DNA from: Sphingobacterium oryzagri
Lineage (GTDB): Bacteria; Bacteroidota; Bacteroidia; Sphingobacteriales; Sphingobacteriaceae
Length of the DNA stretch: 64,000 nucleotides
Direction: 5' to 3'
NCBI RefSeq assembly: GCF_028736175.1
Contig: NZ_CP117880.1
Location: 3,286,001 to 3,350,000, forward strand
Each line of letters starts with the position of its first letter. Position 1 is the first letter of the stretch. Below the pieces are notes generated by a model, which saw nothing but the letters and a program-made list of their open reading frames with translations, was not told where the DNA came from and did no database searches. Below are positions 35,577-44,866 of the stretch, one piece after another. Position numbers and translations under genes: made by a program.

Positions 35577-37415
35577 ATGCTAAAACATACGATAGGCTTA
35601 CTTGCATTGGCACCGCTTCTGGCCCTGGGGCAAGACACGACCAATATTAGCGAAGTTATCATCAATCAAAACCGATTACAGATACCATTCCATAAAGATA
35701 ACAGAAACATCGAGATACTCACGGCTGAACAAATCAAGCAATTGCCTGCGCGCAATCTAAACGAAGTACTGGGCTTGTTAAATGGTGTCGATCTGCGGCA
35801 ACGAGGTCCTTTTGGCACGCAAGCAGATATCAGTATTGACGGTGGTAGTTTTGATCAGACCCTGGTCTTGCTAAACGGCGCGAAAGTATCCGATCCGCAG
35901 ACGGGCCACCACAGCTTAAACTTGCCTATTCCGCTAGACGCGATTGAGCGCATTGAGGTGCTTCGCGGTGCCGCAGCCCGTATATATGGCGCTAACGCGC
36001 TTACCGGAGCGCTAAACATTGTCACAAAAACCGTGGAAAAAACGTCCATTCAGGCAAACGTGTATACCGGCAGCTCTTTTAAAAACCGCGACGAAGAGCA
36101 GAAAGACGGCATATATTATATGGCCGGCACGCAGCTTGGCGCCAGCTGGTATAAGGAAAAACATCAGCACCAATTGTTTTACAACCTGGATAAATCAAAT
36201 GGTCAACGTTATAATACCGCATCAGAAAACCAAAAGGTTTTTTACCAGGGAAATGTTGATCTCGACGAAAAAAACCAAGTGGAATGGCTGGGCAGTTACA
36301 TCTATAATAGTTTTGGCGCCAACGGATTTTATGCTGCACCCGGCGATCGGGATTCCAAAGAAGTAGTCGAAACCGTATTCGCCTCGGTCAGTTCTAAACA
36401 TCAGCTTAGCGAGCGCTTTTATTTAAGTCCGCGCATCAACAACCGCTATAATGAAGACGTATACGAATACAATCCCAATGCAATTAGCAGACACTTTAAC
36501 AACACTTTTTCTGCCGAACTGAATAGCCGCTACAGCACGCGCTTTGGCGATTTTGGATTTGGCCTGGAGTCTAGATTAGAGCGTATCAACAGCAACAACA
36601 TGGGAAACCGCGAGCGTAATAACCATGGTGCTTATACCGAATTTAGAACAGAGCGCCTCGAAAACATCATCTTGACGGTAGGGGCTTATCTCAATTACAA
36701 CACGCAATATGGTTGGCAACTGTATCCTGGATTTGACTTTGGTTACAAACTCACGCCCCAGCTGACCATCGTTGCCAATGCAGGATCGAGCCAACGCATC
36801 CCCACATTTACCGACCTTTACATCAATCAGGCTACCAGCATTGGTAACAGCAGCTTGCTGCCGGAAGACGCCTGGCAGGCAGAAGGCGCGTTAAAATTTA
36901 ACGATGAAAACATCATTGCCCATGCGGGCTTCTTTTACCGCAAGATCAATAACTTCGTGGATTGGGTGCGGTATGCCGCGACCGGCCCTTTTCGCGCCGA
37001 AAATCTTGGCGAAAATGAAATGCGCGGCGTCAATACCAACTTCGTCTATAGCATCCCATCCGACAACTTGCTTAAATTCAAATTGAATATCGGGTATAAC
37101 TATTTAAATCCCAGCTTTAAATCAGCAGAAAATGCAATATCGCGCTATCGTATCGAAAGTCTTAAACACCAGGCTAAGCTGATCTTAATGGCCAATCGTA
37201 GTGACTGGAGCGCATCTGTCGCCAACCGATTTAACCAGCGCGTTTCCAATACTTCGTATATGCTAACCGACCTGCGGATTGCTTACAATCTGGCTAACGT
37301 ATCCATCTACGCCGACGCGCAAAATATTTTTGATGTTACCTATATTGAAAGCGGTGCCATCCCGATGCCCGGGAGATGGTACACCTTAGGGCTACGCTTT
37401 CAAGCGAGCCGATAA
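35577..37415 (+). CDS. TonB-dependent receptor (BtuB-like size)
   Basis: 612 residues with signal peptide (LLALG|QD). Directly after it come a TonB-box-like stretch (ISEVIINQNRLQ) and a plug domain (about 30-150: LPARNLNEVLGLLNGVDLRQRGPFGTQADISIDGG, quoted only as landmark by its parts; IERIEVLRGAAARIYGANALTGALNIVTK). A 22-strand barrel ending in LGLRFQASR follows. It lacks the carboxypeptidase-like domain of SusC proteins and has no SusD partner, so a metal chelate or cofactor is a likelier cargo than a glycan. No cobalamin riboswitch is visible upstream. Confidence 0.9.
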   Translation: MLKHTIGLLALAPLLALGQDTTNISEVIINQNRLQIPFHKDNRNIEILTAEQIKQLPARNLNEVLGLLNGVDLRQRGPFGTQADISIDGGSFDQTLVLLNGAKVSDPQTGHHSLNLPIPLDAIERIEVLRGAAARIYGANALTGALNIVTKTVEKTSIQANVYTGSSFKNRDEEQKDGIYYMAGTQLGASWYKEKHQHQLFYNLDKSNGQRYNTASENQKVFYQGNVDLDEKNQVEWLGSYIYNSFGANGFYAAPGDRDSKEVVETVFASVSSKHQLSERFYLSPRINNRYNEDVYEYNPNAISRHFNNTFSAELNSRYSTRFGDFGFGLESRLERINSNNMGNRERNNHGAYTEFRTERLENIILTVGAYLNYNTQYGWQLYPGFDFGYKLTPQLTIVANAGSSQRIPTFTDLYINQATSIGNSSLLPEDAWQAEGALKFNDENIIAHAGFFYRKINNFVDWVRYAATGPFRAENLGENEMRGVNTNFVYSIPSDNLLKFKLNIGYNYLNPSFKSAENAISRYRIESLKHQAKLILMANRSDWSASVANRFNQRVSNTSYMLTDLRIAYNLANVSIYADAQNIFDVTYIESGAIPMPGRWYTLGLRFQASR

Positions 37416-37433
37416 ATGGTAGAAGCTGCTTAA

Positions 37434-37471
37434 AAAAAATCGGCTGCAAAAACTATTGCAGCCGATTTTTT
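37434..37471. terminator. Bidirectional terminator between receptor and M1/ABC-2 genes
   Basis: AATCGGCTGCAA ending at 37449 pairs with TTGCAGCCGATT starting at 37456, loop 6 nt, with A-run before and T-run after; the genes on both sides converge. Confidence 0.9.
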
Positions 37472-37475
37472 TGTG

Positions 37476-40400
37476 TTATAAATTCGTCCGATTGTCGTCC
37501 GAGTTGGTATCGATCAGTTTATTATACGGATCCACACCGACAGATACAGGTTCTTCCGAGACGATCAAGCGAATACTATTATTGATCTTCGAAATTTTAT
37601 GTTTGGCCAGGTAGATTTCCTTATCGATTTCGTGATCGCCTTGTTTCGCCGGCTTACCAAAGATGCCAATCTCTACGTAGTCGCGCAGCGGTAAAGATTC
37701 CACGTCTTTCTTGTCGATTTTCTCTTTGATAGCCGTTCCTTTCACGTCCTCATAAATGCGCTTACCTTTTTCGTTGGTACGGTATTTCTGCACTTTGAAG
37801 TTGATGTCTACTTGATATTTTCCATCGGCTAATTTTTTGTAGCTTGCCTTCCCGACTTCATTATCATACAAGGTAATCGTTTCGTACATATCTTTTATTA
37901 AATACTGTAGCGAATCGGGTGTACGCTGCTTCAGCAAGTCGACAAACTCCAACGATGTGGTATACGGAGGCTCCTGGAAAGCAACTTGAGCCACATAAGC
38001 CTTCAGAAAATCATTAAAATGCTGTTCACCAAGAAAATCACTCATCGCATACATTACGACAGCGCCCTTGTTGTAGTGTATATACTGCTGATTTTCATTA
38101 AGCACCAACGGATTTTCTTTAAACCGCTCGCCGCCGCGCCCTTTCAGGTAGTTATCCAAAGATTCCTTTAAAAACTTACGCATCTGGCTATGTCCGTAGG
38201 TCTCTTCGAGTACTTTTAGCGCGCTATACTCCGCCATCGATTCGGAAAGCATGGTCGATCCTTTTACATTGCCGCCAATCACCTGGTGTGCCCACCACTG
38301 GTGCGCAAGCTCATGCGCTGTGACGTTGTAAGCATAGTCTACCGCATCCGGGTTTTCATCATCTACTTTTGCAATAAATCCTATCCCCTCAGAAAAGGGT
38401 ACCGTATTGGCAAAAGCCTGTGCAAAGGTGCCGTGCGTAACCGGAAATTCGATGATACGCATTTGATCAAACTGGTAAGGACTAAAAGACCGGCTATAAT
38501 AAGCCAATGATTTTTTCATCGAAGTCATCATCCTATCCAAGTTAAACTCATGCCCTTTGTGGTAATAAATTTCCAGGTTGATGCCATCCCATTTCTCTCG
38601 CTTCACTTCATACCGCGCCGATATAAAGGAGTAAAAATTTAGCATCTTCTGATCCATTTTATAATGGAAATATCGACGACCATGATCTTCCCATTCTTTT
38701 TGCAAGGTGCCCGGTGCAATAGCAATCTGATCTGGATCGGTAGAAACGGTCGTTTCAAATCGTATCCAATCCGAGTCATCAGCGATATAGGTGTTCTGGC
38801 GCGCCTGCATATCGGTAGGTTCGGCCATACGCTCCCGCTCGGGCAAGCCATACTTTTTACGCACATCGTTATCAACCAGCTCTGCACCATCCTGATAACC
38901 AATATTCGGGAAATAACTGTTGTTGATAAACGTGCCATTAGCCAAAACTGGAGAGCGATCAAACAAAAAGTTGTTCGGCTCATTTTTAACGTGGGCAAAA
39001 AGCGTGATACTATCGCCCGGCTGTAGCGCCTTTTCCAGGCGGTAAATATCAAATCCGGCGATGCTGTCTTTCATCACTAATTGACCGCCCTGGATATGCA
39101 AAGAATCAACCAGGTCATTATAATTGATGAAGATCGAGTCGATACGCGTCGTCGTCTTATTTTTCAACACGTAATTTACCGCTGCGGAAAAGTTACGTTC
39201 GCTAGGATATAAATCCATCTGCACGCGCACATCAATGATACGTGGTTGCGGCCTACCTTGATATTGTTTATACTGCTTTTCGTAATCTACCTGCTCCTGC
39301 TCTTGCTGCTTAGCCGATACATAACGGTCAACGATATTATTTTCCCGATAGATCGCGAATCCCAGAAACAGAAAGCCCGCCAACGCACATAACGATGGGA
39401 TAAGAACCACCGGCTTAAGTCGGCTTTTGGCCGTCTGTAAACGATCGCGCACACCGGAAATAATACCGCGGCGCCAAAAAAGTTGCGTAATACCCGTCAG
39501 GAAAACGACGAACAACAACCAATATACTTTATACCAAATATACTGGCGTACATCGCCGTACTCATTCATGTCTGAAAAGTTGTAGCGAGGACCTTGGTTA
39601 AACTTATAGATCGCTTGCTCAATCCCTATTTTGGATAACAACGGAACCGTCATCACGATAACCAAACAAACAAAAAAGCCGACGTAGTAATTTTTGAAAA
39701 AGGTATGGATAAATAAAGCGAACAAGATAAGTACTACGTAGTTTAATAAATCCAGCACAAAAAGCTCATACAGATAATGCCCGATTTCGACCTGCGTAAA
39801 ACCGTGAACCAATTGGTAACCCACACCGGTAAGCATACTGATCAACAGCACCAAAGCCGCTATTTTGAGCATCGCGATTAGTTTCGAAAGAAATATCGCC
39901 CAGTTAGGAATAGGTGTAGCATCCAGCAGCAAATTCATGCGTGCTAAAGCTGCGCGCTGCACCAACATACCCGAAAAAAGATAAATAATCAGCGTCAGAA
40001 AAAAACTATACACACTGCCCATCGTTTGCAGCATCGTCCAGGTAACTGGATAAGTCTCCGTACCATAAATCTGTCCGGAAGCAGAAGTCATTGCCGCTAC
40101 CATCAACACCGCGACAATCATCATGATGATAAACACCCAGTTGCGGATAATGTATTTAAAATCTGCATGCGATAGCCGCCAGGCTGTTTTTATAGATCCC
40201 CAGACTGAATAGTCCAGGTTGACTTTTGGTAAATTAACTGTAATGATGCTACCAAAGTTGTTTTTGGTAATACGCTGTCCTTTTTTAGATCGACCAAACT
40301 GTATACCGCTATGAGAGAAATTAAAGCTGAAATACACAGCGGCCAGTACCAGTATTCCTATGGAGAGCCATATAAGTCGATTATATAAAATAGCACCTGC

Positions 40401-41117
40401 GAAAGGGATGTTGTTTACATTTTGTTCATCGATAGTCCAATATTTTGTTTCGAAACGCAGGGCTTCAAAACCAAAGGGGTCGAGCAACGAGGCAACAAAT
40501 TCATTATCCATATTACTGCGCAATTCACCAAGAAAAGCATCCAGCACAAACAGAAATATAATAAAAATAAAGCCGATATAAATGTTGCGACTAAAGGTGA
40601 CCAAGCCAAAAACAATCGCCCCAAAGAGTATAAGATTAGGAATAACGAAATAGATATAAGCCTGTAAATAAGACCATACATGATTTGGCCCTAACAGCGC
40701 CGAATTGACATTCGGTAACAGTTGCGCAACCAGAAAACCAACCGTCGTCATACATACAATGAGAATGGTCACACAGAGTCCACTCAAGAACTTCGCAAAA
40801 AGATAGGAAGTCTTATCCAGCGAATACGAGTAAAGTACATGGTGCACATCGTATCGAAAATCGCGATAGATAGCGCCACCAACAATCGTCGGCAGTACGA
40901 AATACACAAAAATTGACAACGCATTGAGCATGCCACTAACACTCATGGGCGAATTGGCGTAAACCGGGTTAGAGGTCGTCGCGGTGGCCTGATCAAACAC
41001 ACCCAGGTTTGCCCCCATGGAAAAGATAGCGAAAGCAAAAAATAAGCCTCCGTATATATACAACGCAGGATTCTTAATCCAACGCCGCAGTTCAAACATA
41101 AATATCGAACTAAACAT
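37476..41117 (-). CDS. ABC-2 type membrane protein with C-terminal M1 family aminopeptidase domain
   Basis: 1213 residues. The N-terminal half (about 1-590) has two blocks of six or so transmembrane helices typical of ABC-2 permeases. After a further helix, residues about 640-1210 form an M1 (gluzincin) peptidase domain with the zinc site H935-E-L-A-H939 and third ligand E959 in STMLSESMAEY; spacing is one residue longer than in aminopeptidase N, as in homologues of this hybrid type. It overlaps the ATPase gene by 8 bp. Together they would form an ABC system that couples export or membrane action with peptide trimming outside the inner membrane. Substrate unknown. Confidence 0.88.
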   Translation of the reverse strand: MFSSIFMFELRRWIKNPALYIYGGLFFAFAIFSMGANLGVFDQATATTSNPVYANSPMSVSGMLNALSIFVYFVLPTIVGGAIYRDFRYDVHHVLYSYSLDKTSYLFAKFLSGLCVTILIVCMTTVGFLVAQLLPNVNSALLGPNHVWSYLQAYIYFVIPNLILFGAIVFGLVTFSRNIYIGFIFIIFLFVLDAFLGELRSNMDNEFVASLLDPFGFEALRFETKYWTIDEQNVNNIPFAGAILYNRLIWLSIGILVLAAVYFSFNFSHSGIQFGRSKKGQRITKNNFGSIITVNLPKVNLDYSVWGSIKTAWRLSHADFKYIIRNWVFIIMMIVAVLMVAAMTSASGQIYGTETYPVTWTMLQTMGSVYSFFLTLIIYLFSGMLVQRAALARMNLLLDATPIPNWAIFLSKLIAMLKIAALVLLISMLTGVGYQLVHGFTQVEIGHYLYELFVLDLLNYVVLILFALFIHTFFKNYYVGFFVCLVIVMTVPLLSKIGIEQAIYKFNQGPRYNFSDMNEYGDVRQYIWYKVYWLLFVVFLTGITQLFWRRGIISGVRDRLQTAKSRLKPVVLIPSLCALAGFLFLGFAIYRENNIVDRYVSAKQQEQEQVDYEKQYKQYQGRPQPRIIDVRVQMDLYPSERNFSAAVNYVLKNKTTTRIDSIFINYNDLVDSLHIQGGQLVMKDSIAGFDIYRLEKALQPGDSITLFAHVKNEPNNFLFDRSPVLANGTFINNSYFPNIGYQDGAELVDNDVRKKYGLPERERMAEPTDMQARQNTYIADDSDWIRFETTVSTDPDQIAIAPGTLQKEWEDHGRRYFHYKMDQKMLNFYSFISARYEVKREKWDGINLEIYYHKGHEFNLDRMMTSMKKSLAYYSRSFSPYQFDQMRIIEFPVTHGTFAQAFANTVPFSEGIGFIAKVDDENPDAVDYAYNVTAHELAHQWWAHQVIGGNVKGSTMLSESMAEYSALKVLEETYGHSQMRKFLKESLDNYLKGRGGERFKENPLVLNENQQYIHYNKGAVVMYAMSDFLGEQHFNDFLKAYVAQVAFQEPPYTTSLEFVDLLKQRTPDSLQYLIKDMYETITLYDNEVGKASYKKLADGKYQVDINFKVQKYRTNEKGKRIYEDVKGTAIKEKIDKKDVESLPLRDYVEIGIFGKPAKQGDHEIDKEIYLAKHKISKINNSIRLIVSEEPVSVGVDPYNKLIDTNSDDNRTNL

Positions 41118-41994
41118 GCAGATTCTCCTTCTTGAGGTTCACAAAATAAACGTCTTCCAGAATAGGCTTCACCTCGCGCACCGACTCATCAGGTCGTTGT
41201 TCGTGGTAGAGACGAATGTTTAAAGAATTATCCGGATTATAATTCGACGAGATAATGTTGTAGCGTTGATTTTCTGCTTCAAACGCGTCGCGGTTAATGG
41301 TTTTTGTCCACATTTTACCCACCAGCATCGCCTCGCCTTGCGCAGCTGTTCCGCGATAAAGCACTTTACCACCATTTAAAATCGCCAGTTCGTGGCACAG
41401 TTCGCGCACATCATCCACAATATGTGTTGAAAAAATAACCGTGTTATCGGTACCAATCTCGCGCAATACATTTAAAAAACGCTGACGCTCGGCTGGATCC
41501 AGTCCTGCCGTAGGTTCGTCTACAATAATCAGCTGAGGCTTGTTTAAGAGCAGTTGCGCAATGCCAAAACGTTGCTTCATACCGCCCGAATAGCCGCTTA
41601 CGCTCTTATCTCTAACATCATAGAGATTGGTAATTTCGAGTACTTCCTGAATGATTTTCTTACGATCTACTTTACTGCCTATTCCCTTCAGCTGGGCGAA
41701 ATAATCCAACAATTCAGCGGCTGATATATTGGGATAAACGCCAAATTCTTGCGGAAGATAGCCCAGTACTTTGCGTAACGCCATCTTATCGTTTAAGACA
41801 TCGATATCACGAAATTTAATAATACCGCTATCCGGCTGTTGTAAAGTCGCTATCGTACGCATCAGCGACGACTTGCCTGCACCATTAGGCCCTAACAAGC
41901 CAAACATACCTTTTCCTATTTCGAGGTGAACACCATCCAGCGCCTTAACGCCATTTTTATACGTCTTTGTTAAGTCGGTTATCTGTAAACTCAT
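41110..41994 (-). CDS. ABC transporter ATP-binding protein
   Basis: 294 residues. Walker A is GPNGAGKSS (35-43), the Q-loop region is YLPQEFGVYP, the signature YSGGMKQRFG, Walker B LIIVDEPTAGLD and the switch histidine in FSTHIVDD. It belongs to the CcmA/NatA-type ATPases that work with ABC-2 membrane partners. It is the first gene of the pair; its end overlaps the start of the M1/ABC-2 hybrid gene by 8 bp, pointing to translational coupling and a common complex at the inner membrane. Confidence 0.93.
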   Translation of the reverse strand: MSLQITDLTKTYKNGVKALDGVHLEIGKGMFGLLGPNGAGKSSLMRTIATLQQPDSGIIKFRDIDVLNDKMALRKVLGYLPQEFGVYPNISAAELLDYFAQLKGIGSKVDRKKIIQEVLEITNLYDVRDKSVSGYSGGMKQRFGIAQLLLNKPQLIIVDEPTAGLDPAERQRFLNVLREIGTDNTVIFSTHIVDDVRELCHELAILNGGKVLYRGTAAQGEAMLVGKMWTKTINRDAFEAENQRYNIISSNYNPDNSLNIRLYHEQRPDESVREVKPILEDVYFVNLKKENLHV

Positions 41995-42171
41995 TGGCTG
42001 TAGTTTTATTGTTTTTACTATAAGTAGTTAGTTACCGTTATTTGTTACATTTTTTTTGCTTTTTTTTACCGACATTCTTGGGGCATTCACCTAATTTTTA
42101 GCACATCTTACCTAAAAACCTTAGGCCAAGCGATGCTTTGGGCATTACTTTGCTCAAAAAGCAGATGAAAA

Positions 42172-42714
42172 ATGGGATGGTTTACAGTTTTTAATAAGAA
42201 AGAAATGCCAGCAGCGGCAAGCGAACCGCAGCATGCGCTGACACCGGTCGTGGCAGAGCCAAAGGTAGACCACGCACAGCTCAACGGTGCGTCGGTACAC
42301 GACAGCCAAGGGATATTTTTGATCTACAGCTATCTCCAGCAAGATTTTGAACAACGTGGCTACAACGATGCCCTAATTAGTCCAGATGAAGGCTACAAGA
42401 ATGATAACATACGTTTGATAAAGTATGACTTGGAAATCCTGATCCATCAGGTAAAGACCTACCATGAGTCGCTGATGAAAGATATGGAATTTCACATCCA
42501 CTCGCGGGGCCGGGCCGGGTTAATCGACCTGGTGGATGAGCTACGCATCAAACAAACAGACTTGCAGGCACATATGACCAAGGTGCAGGAGTTTGAGCAA
42601 TCCCTGGCGAGTGATCGCGGTCTGTGCGAGCGCGCCGTATTGGCGTACAAGCGCGGGTTTATGAAGGGATTAGCGTCCATCACACAAGCTTATTTATTAA
42701 CCCGAAAATTTTAA
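42172..42714 (+). CDS. Hypothetical protein, first gene of the DUF4407 operon
   Basis: 180 residues, soluble, no signal peptide, no family that I recognise. After a low-complexity stretch rich in Ala, Pro and Val (about 12-35) comes a mostly helical part with predicted coiled-coil character (DLEILIHQVKTYHESLMKDM, IDLVDELRIKQTDLQAHMTK). Four bp separate it from the DUF4407 gene, so the two are almost certainly made together; the coiled coil may bind the long cytoplasmic helices of the DUF4407 protein. Confidence 0.75.
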   Translation: MGWFTVFNKKEMPAAASEPQHALTPVVAEPKVDHAQLNGASVHDSQGIFLIYSYLQQDFEQRGYNDALISPDEGYKNDNIRLIKYDLEILIHQVKTYHESLMKDMEFHIHSRGRAGLIDLVDELRIKQTDLQAHMTKVQEFEQSLASDRGLCERAVLAYKRGFMKGLASITQAYLLTRKF

Positions 42715-42718
42715 TACG

Positions 42719-43672
42719 ATGAAAGATTGGTGGTTAAAATTTGGTTGCTTCTTAACAGGCTTTAATTATAATCTGGTAAAAAATTCCAGCGAGCAGTCGT
42801 CTAAAAATGTGAAGAAATACACGTCGGCGATCTTACTCATTATCCTGGTCTGGTTTTTCATCGGCTACAGTTTTGCGACACGCTACCTGCATCTGGAAAC
42901 CTGGGGCGGCATCATTGGCGGTGCTTTGATGAGCTTCGTCATTCTGCAAATCGAGCGGATTATTATCCTGTCCACGAAAGTCAGTCCTTGGTCTAGCGGC
43001 TTCCGCATCTTGTTAGCCGTCGTAATGTCTATACTCGGCGCCTTTATTATGGATCAGATAACGTTTAAAGACGATATCGAACTGCGAAAAGCGCAGGTGA
43101 TGGACCAGCGGGTTAAACTGGCGGTAAAACAATCGGAAGATGATCTGCAAAAACAAATTCAAGACCTCGACCTGATGATTGAAAAAGCCAACAAGCAATA
43201 TACAGAGGTGAGTCAGGATCTCAAAAAGAATCCCGTCATTATTACGAGCTATACCAACCGCAGCGTAACCAAAGATACTAACGGAAAGGAAGTGAACAGC
43301 ACGCAATCGACCAACAAATCGGTACTCGAAAATCCAAAAAAATTGGAATTAGAGCAACTGCACAAACAGATCGAGACCTTACAAAACAAAAAATTTGAGC
43401 TGGCGGCATCTATCACGACATTAAAAGAACGTAAAGAGCGGGAATTGAAGGCTTCCACAGGTTTTCTAGACGAGCTAACGCTCTTGCACGATGTAGTAAC
43501 TTCCTCCAAAATCGGCATTTTTGTGTATTTACTCTTTATGCTGTTTTTCCTGGCGATTGAACTTTTCGTTTTGGTGATGAAACTGACCGATAAAGAGTCG
43601 GATTACGACCGCTTGCTTCAGCACCAAACGGACATTCGCGTGCAGATGCTCGAGAAACTACGTCTTCCGTAA
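42719..43672 (+). CDS. DUF4407 domain membrane protein
   Basis: 317 residues. Three N-terminal transmembrane segments (about 36-55, 60-80, 98-118: ILLIILVWFFIGYSF, GGIIGGALMSFVIL, ILLAVVMSILGAFIM), a long cytoplasmic coiled coil (about 125-260) and a fourth segment near 268-290 (IGIFVYLLFMLFFLAIELFVL) match DUF4407. The function of the family is unknown; the shape recalls membrane scaffolds or mechanosensitive proteins. It lies 4 bp after the preceding gene and 54 bp before the DUF4342 gene. Confidence 0.85.
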   Translation: MKDWWLKFGCFLTGFNYNLVKNSSEQSSKNVKKYTSAILLIILVWFFIGYSFATRYLHLETWGGIIGGALMSFVILQIERIIILSTKVSPWSSGFRILLAVVMSILGAFIMDQITFKDDIELRKAQVMDQRVKLAVKQSEDDLQKQIQDLDLMIEKANKQYTEVSQDLKKNPVIITSYTNRSVTKDTNGKEVNSTQSTNKSVLENPKKLELEQLHKQIETLQNKKFELAASITTLKERKERELKASTGFLDELTLLHDVVTSSKIGIFVYLLFMLFFLAIELFVLVMKLTDKESDYDRLLQHQTDIRVQMLEKLRLP

Positions 43673-43726
43673 ACAAGGGCTTTCAAAAATTGTTATTTAT
43701 ATATACATCCATAAAAACAACATACT

Positions 43727-44026
43727 ATGTCAATCAAAGAAACATTTTTCGTCAACGGCGAAAACCTCCTAAAAAAAATCAAAGAAATCATTGCAGAAGG
43801 CAATGTAACCAAAATCAGTATCTCCGATAAATCTGGCAAAGAGATTATGAGCTTTCCGGTAACGCTGGGCGTCGTCGGCGTCGTCTTTGCCCCTATTTTT
43901 GCGGCAGTAGGCGCATTAGCAGCGCTGCTTACCGAGTGTAAGATTACGGTAGAAAAAAGAAAAGATGACACGCCGCCACCAAGCGATACCGCAAAAGAAG
44001 AAGGAACCGTGATCGAAGTAAAATAA
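43727..44026 (+). CDS. DUF4342 domain small membrane protein
   Basis: 99 residues. Residues 1-48 form a small alpha/beta part (FFVNGENLLKKIKEIIAEGN, TKISISDKSGKEIMSFPV), followed by one hydrophobic segment (about 49-72) and a charged tail (KRKDDTPPP). The pattern fits DUF4342, whose role is unknown. Probably third gene of the operon starting at 42172, which ends at the very strong hairpin at 44036-44089. Confidence 0.75.
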   Translation: MSIKETFFVNGENLLKKIKEIIAEGNVTKISISDKSGKEIMSFPVTLGVVGVVFAPIFAAVGALAALLTECKITVEKRKDDTPPPSDTAKEEGTVIEVK

Positions 44027-44035
44027 GCACGATGC

Positions 44036-44089
44036 TACGCATTAAAACAGAAAAAAGCCCCTGCGGGCTTTTTTCTGTTTTAATGCGTA
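44036..44089. terminator. Very long perfect hairpin, terminator of the DUF4407 operon
   Basis: 25 bases (44036-44060) are perfectly complementary to 44065-44089, loop CTGC. The inner part AAAAAAGCCC/GGGCTTTTTT is a classical bidirectional terminator; the outer 15 bp extend it without a mismatch, which is unusual. Confidence 0.9.
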
Positions 44090-44171
44090 ATGTTGGAGAA
44101 GCTGCACAAACTAAAAACTTTACGGCAGCGAAGCGTGTTTTCTTAACAAACAAACAAAGAAAGGAGAAAAC

Positions 44172-44720
44172 ATGGCTAATAAAACAATAGGTATCCTGAT
44201 CGGATCGTTAAGAAAAGAATCATTCAATAAAAAAATTGCGAACTTTTTGATCGCAAACGCACCCACAGGCTACACGTTGGAACCTGTAGAGATCGGCCAA
44301 TTGGAGATCTACAATCAAGACTTTGATGAAGAAGGCAGCCCAGCGAGCTATCAACCGTTTCGCGAAAAGATTAAATCGTTAGCTGGCGTTATCTTTATCA
44401 CACCAGAATACAACCGATCGGTACCTGGCGTACTGAAAAACGCGATCGATGTTGCGTCAAGACCCTACGGCCAAAATGCCTGGGATGGAAAACCTGCCTT
44501 GGTTATTTCATCCTCAATAAGCAACATTAGTGGTTTTGGTGCCAATCATCACTTGCGCCAATCACTGGTATTTTTAAACATGCCCACCTTGCAGCAACCG
44601 GAGGTGTACATACCAAATGTACAATCGCTATTTGATGATGCCGGAAACCTGAGCAACGCGGAGTCGGCAAAATTCTTAAAAGATGTATTGGCGGCTTACA
44701 TTGATTTTTTAGAGAAATAG
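44172..44720 (+). CDS. NADPH-dependent FMN reductase family protein
   Basis: 182 residues, flavodoxin-like fold. The FMN phosphate loop GSLRKESFNKK follows the first strand and the family motif PEYNRSVPGVLKNAIDVAS follows the third. Such enzymes reduce FMN, quinones, chromate or azo compounds in the cytoplasm. A good ribosome site (AAAGGAG, 44160-44166) precedes the ATG. Single gene between two terminators. Confidence 0.92.
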   Translation: MANKTIGILIGSLRKESFNKKIANFLIANAPTGYTLEPVEIGQLEIYNQDFDEEGSPASYQPFREKIKSLAGVIFITPEYNRSVPGVLKNAIDVASRPYGQNAWDGKPALVISSSISNISGFGANHHLRQSLVFLNMPTLQQPEVYIPNVQSLFDDAGNLSNAESAKFLKDVLAAYIDFLEK

Positions 44721-44749
44721 CGACATAGTCATTTCGACAGCAAACCATA

Positions 44750-44786
44750 AAAAGAGGCCCGAAAACAGTGATTTCAGGCCTCTTTT
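44750..44786 (+). terminator. Terminator after the FMN reductase gene
   Basis: AAAAGAGGCC (44750-44759) pairs with GGCCTCTTTT (44777-44786); the stem continues inside with GAAA/TTTC after one mismatch. Confidence 0.8.
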
Positions 44787-44866
44787 CTTACCTAACGGCG
44801 AGCCGCCGCCGCAAACTATTTATCGTTTATCACGTTATACATACAAACAACAAAACGAAACATTTT

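Noticed and set aside
44036..44089. Insertion sequence or MITE remnant
   Set aside because: No target-site duplication or second copy is visible in the window; the inner part is a normal terminator. Reported only as an unusual hairpin.
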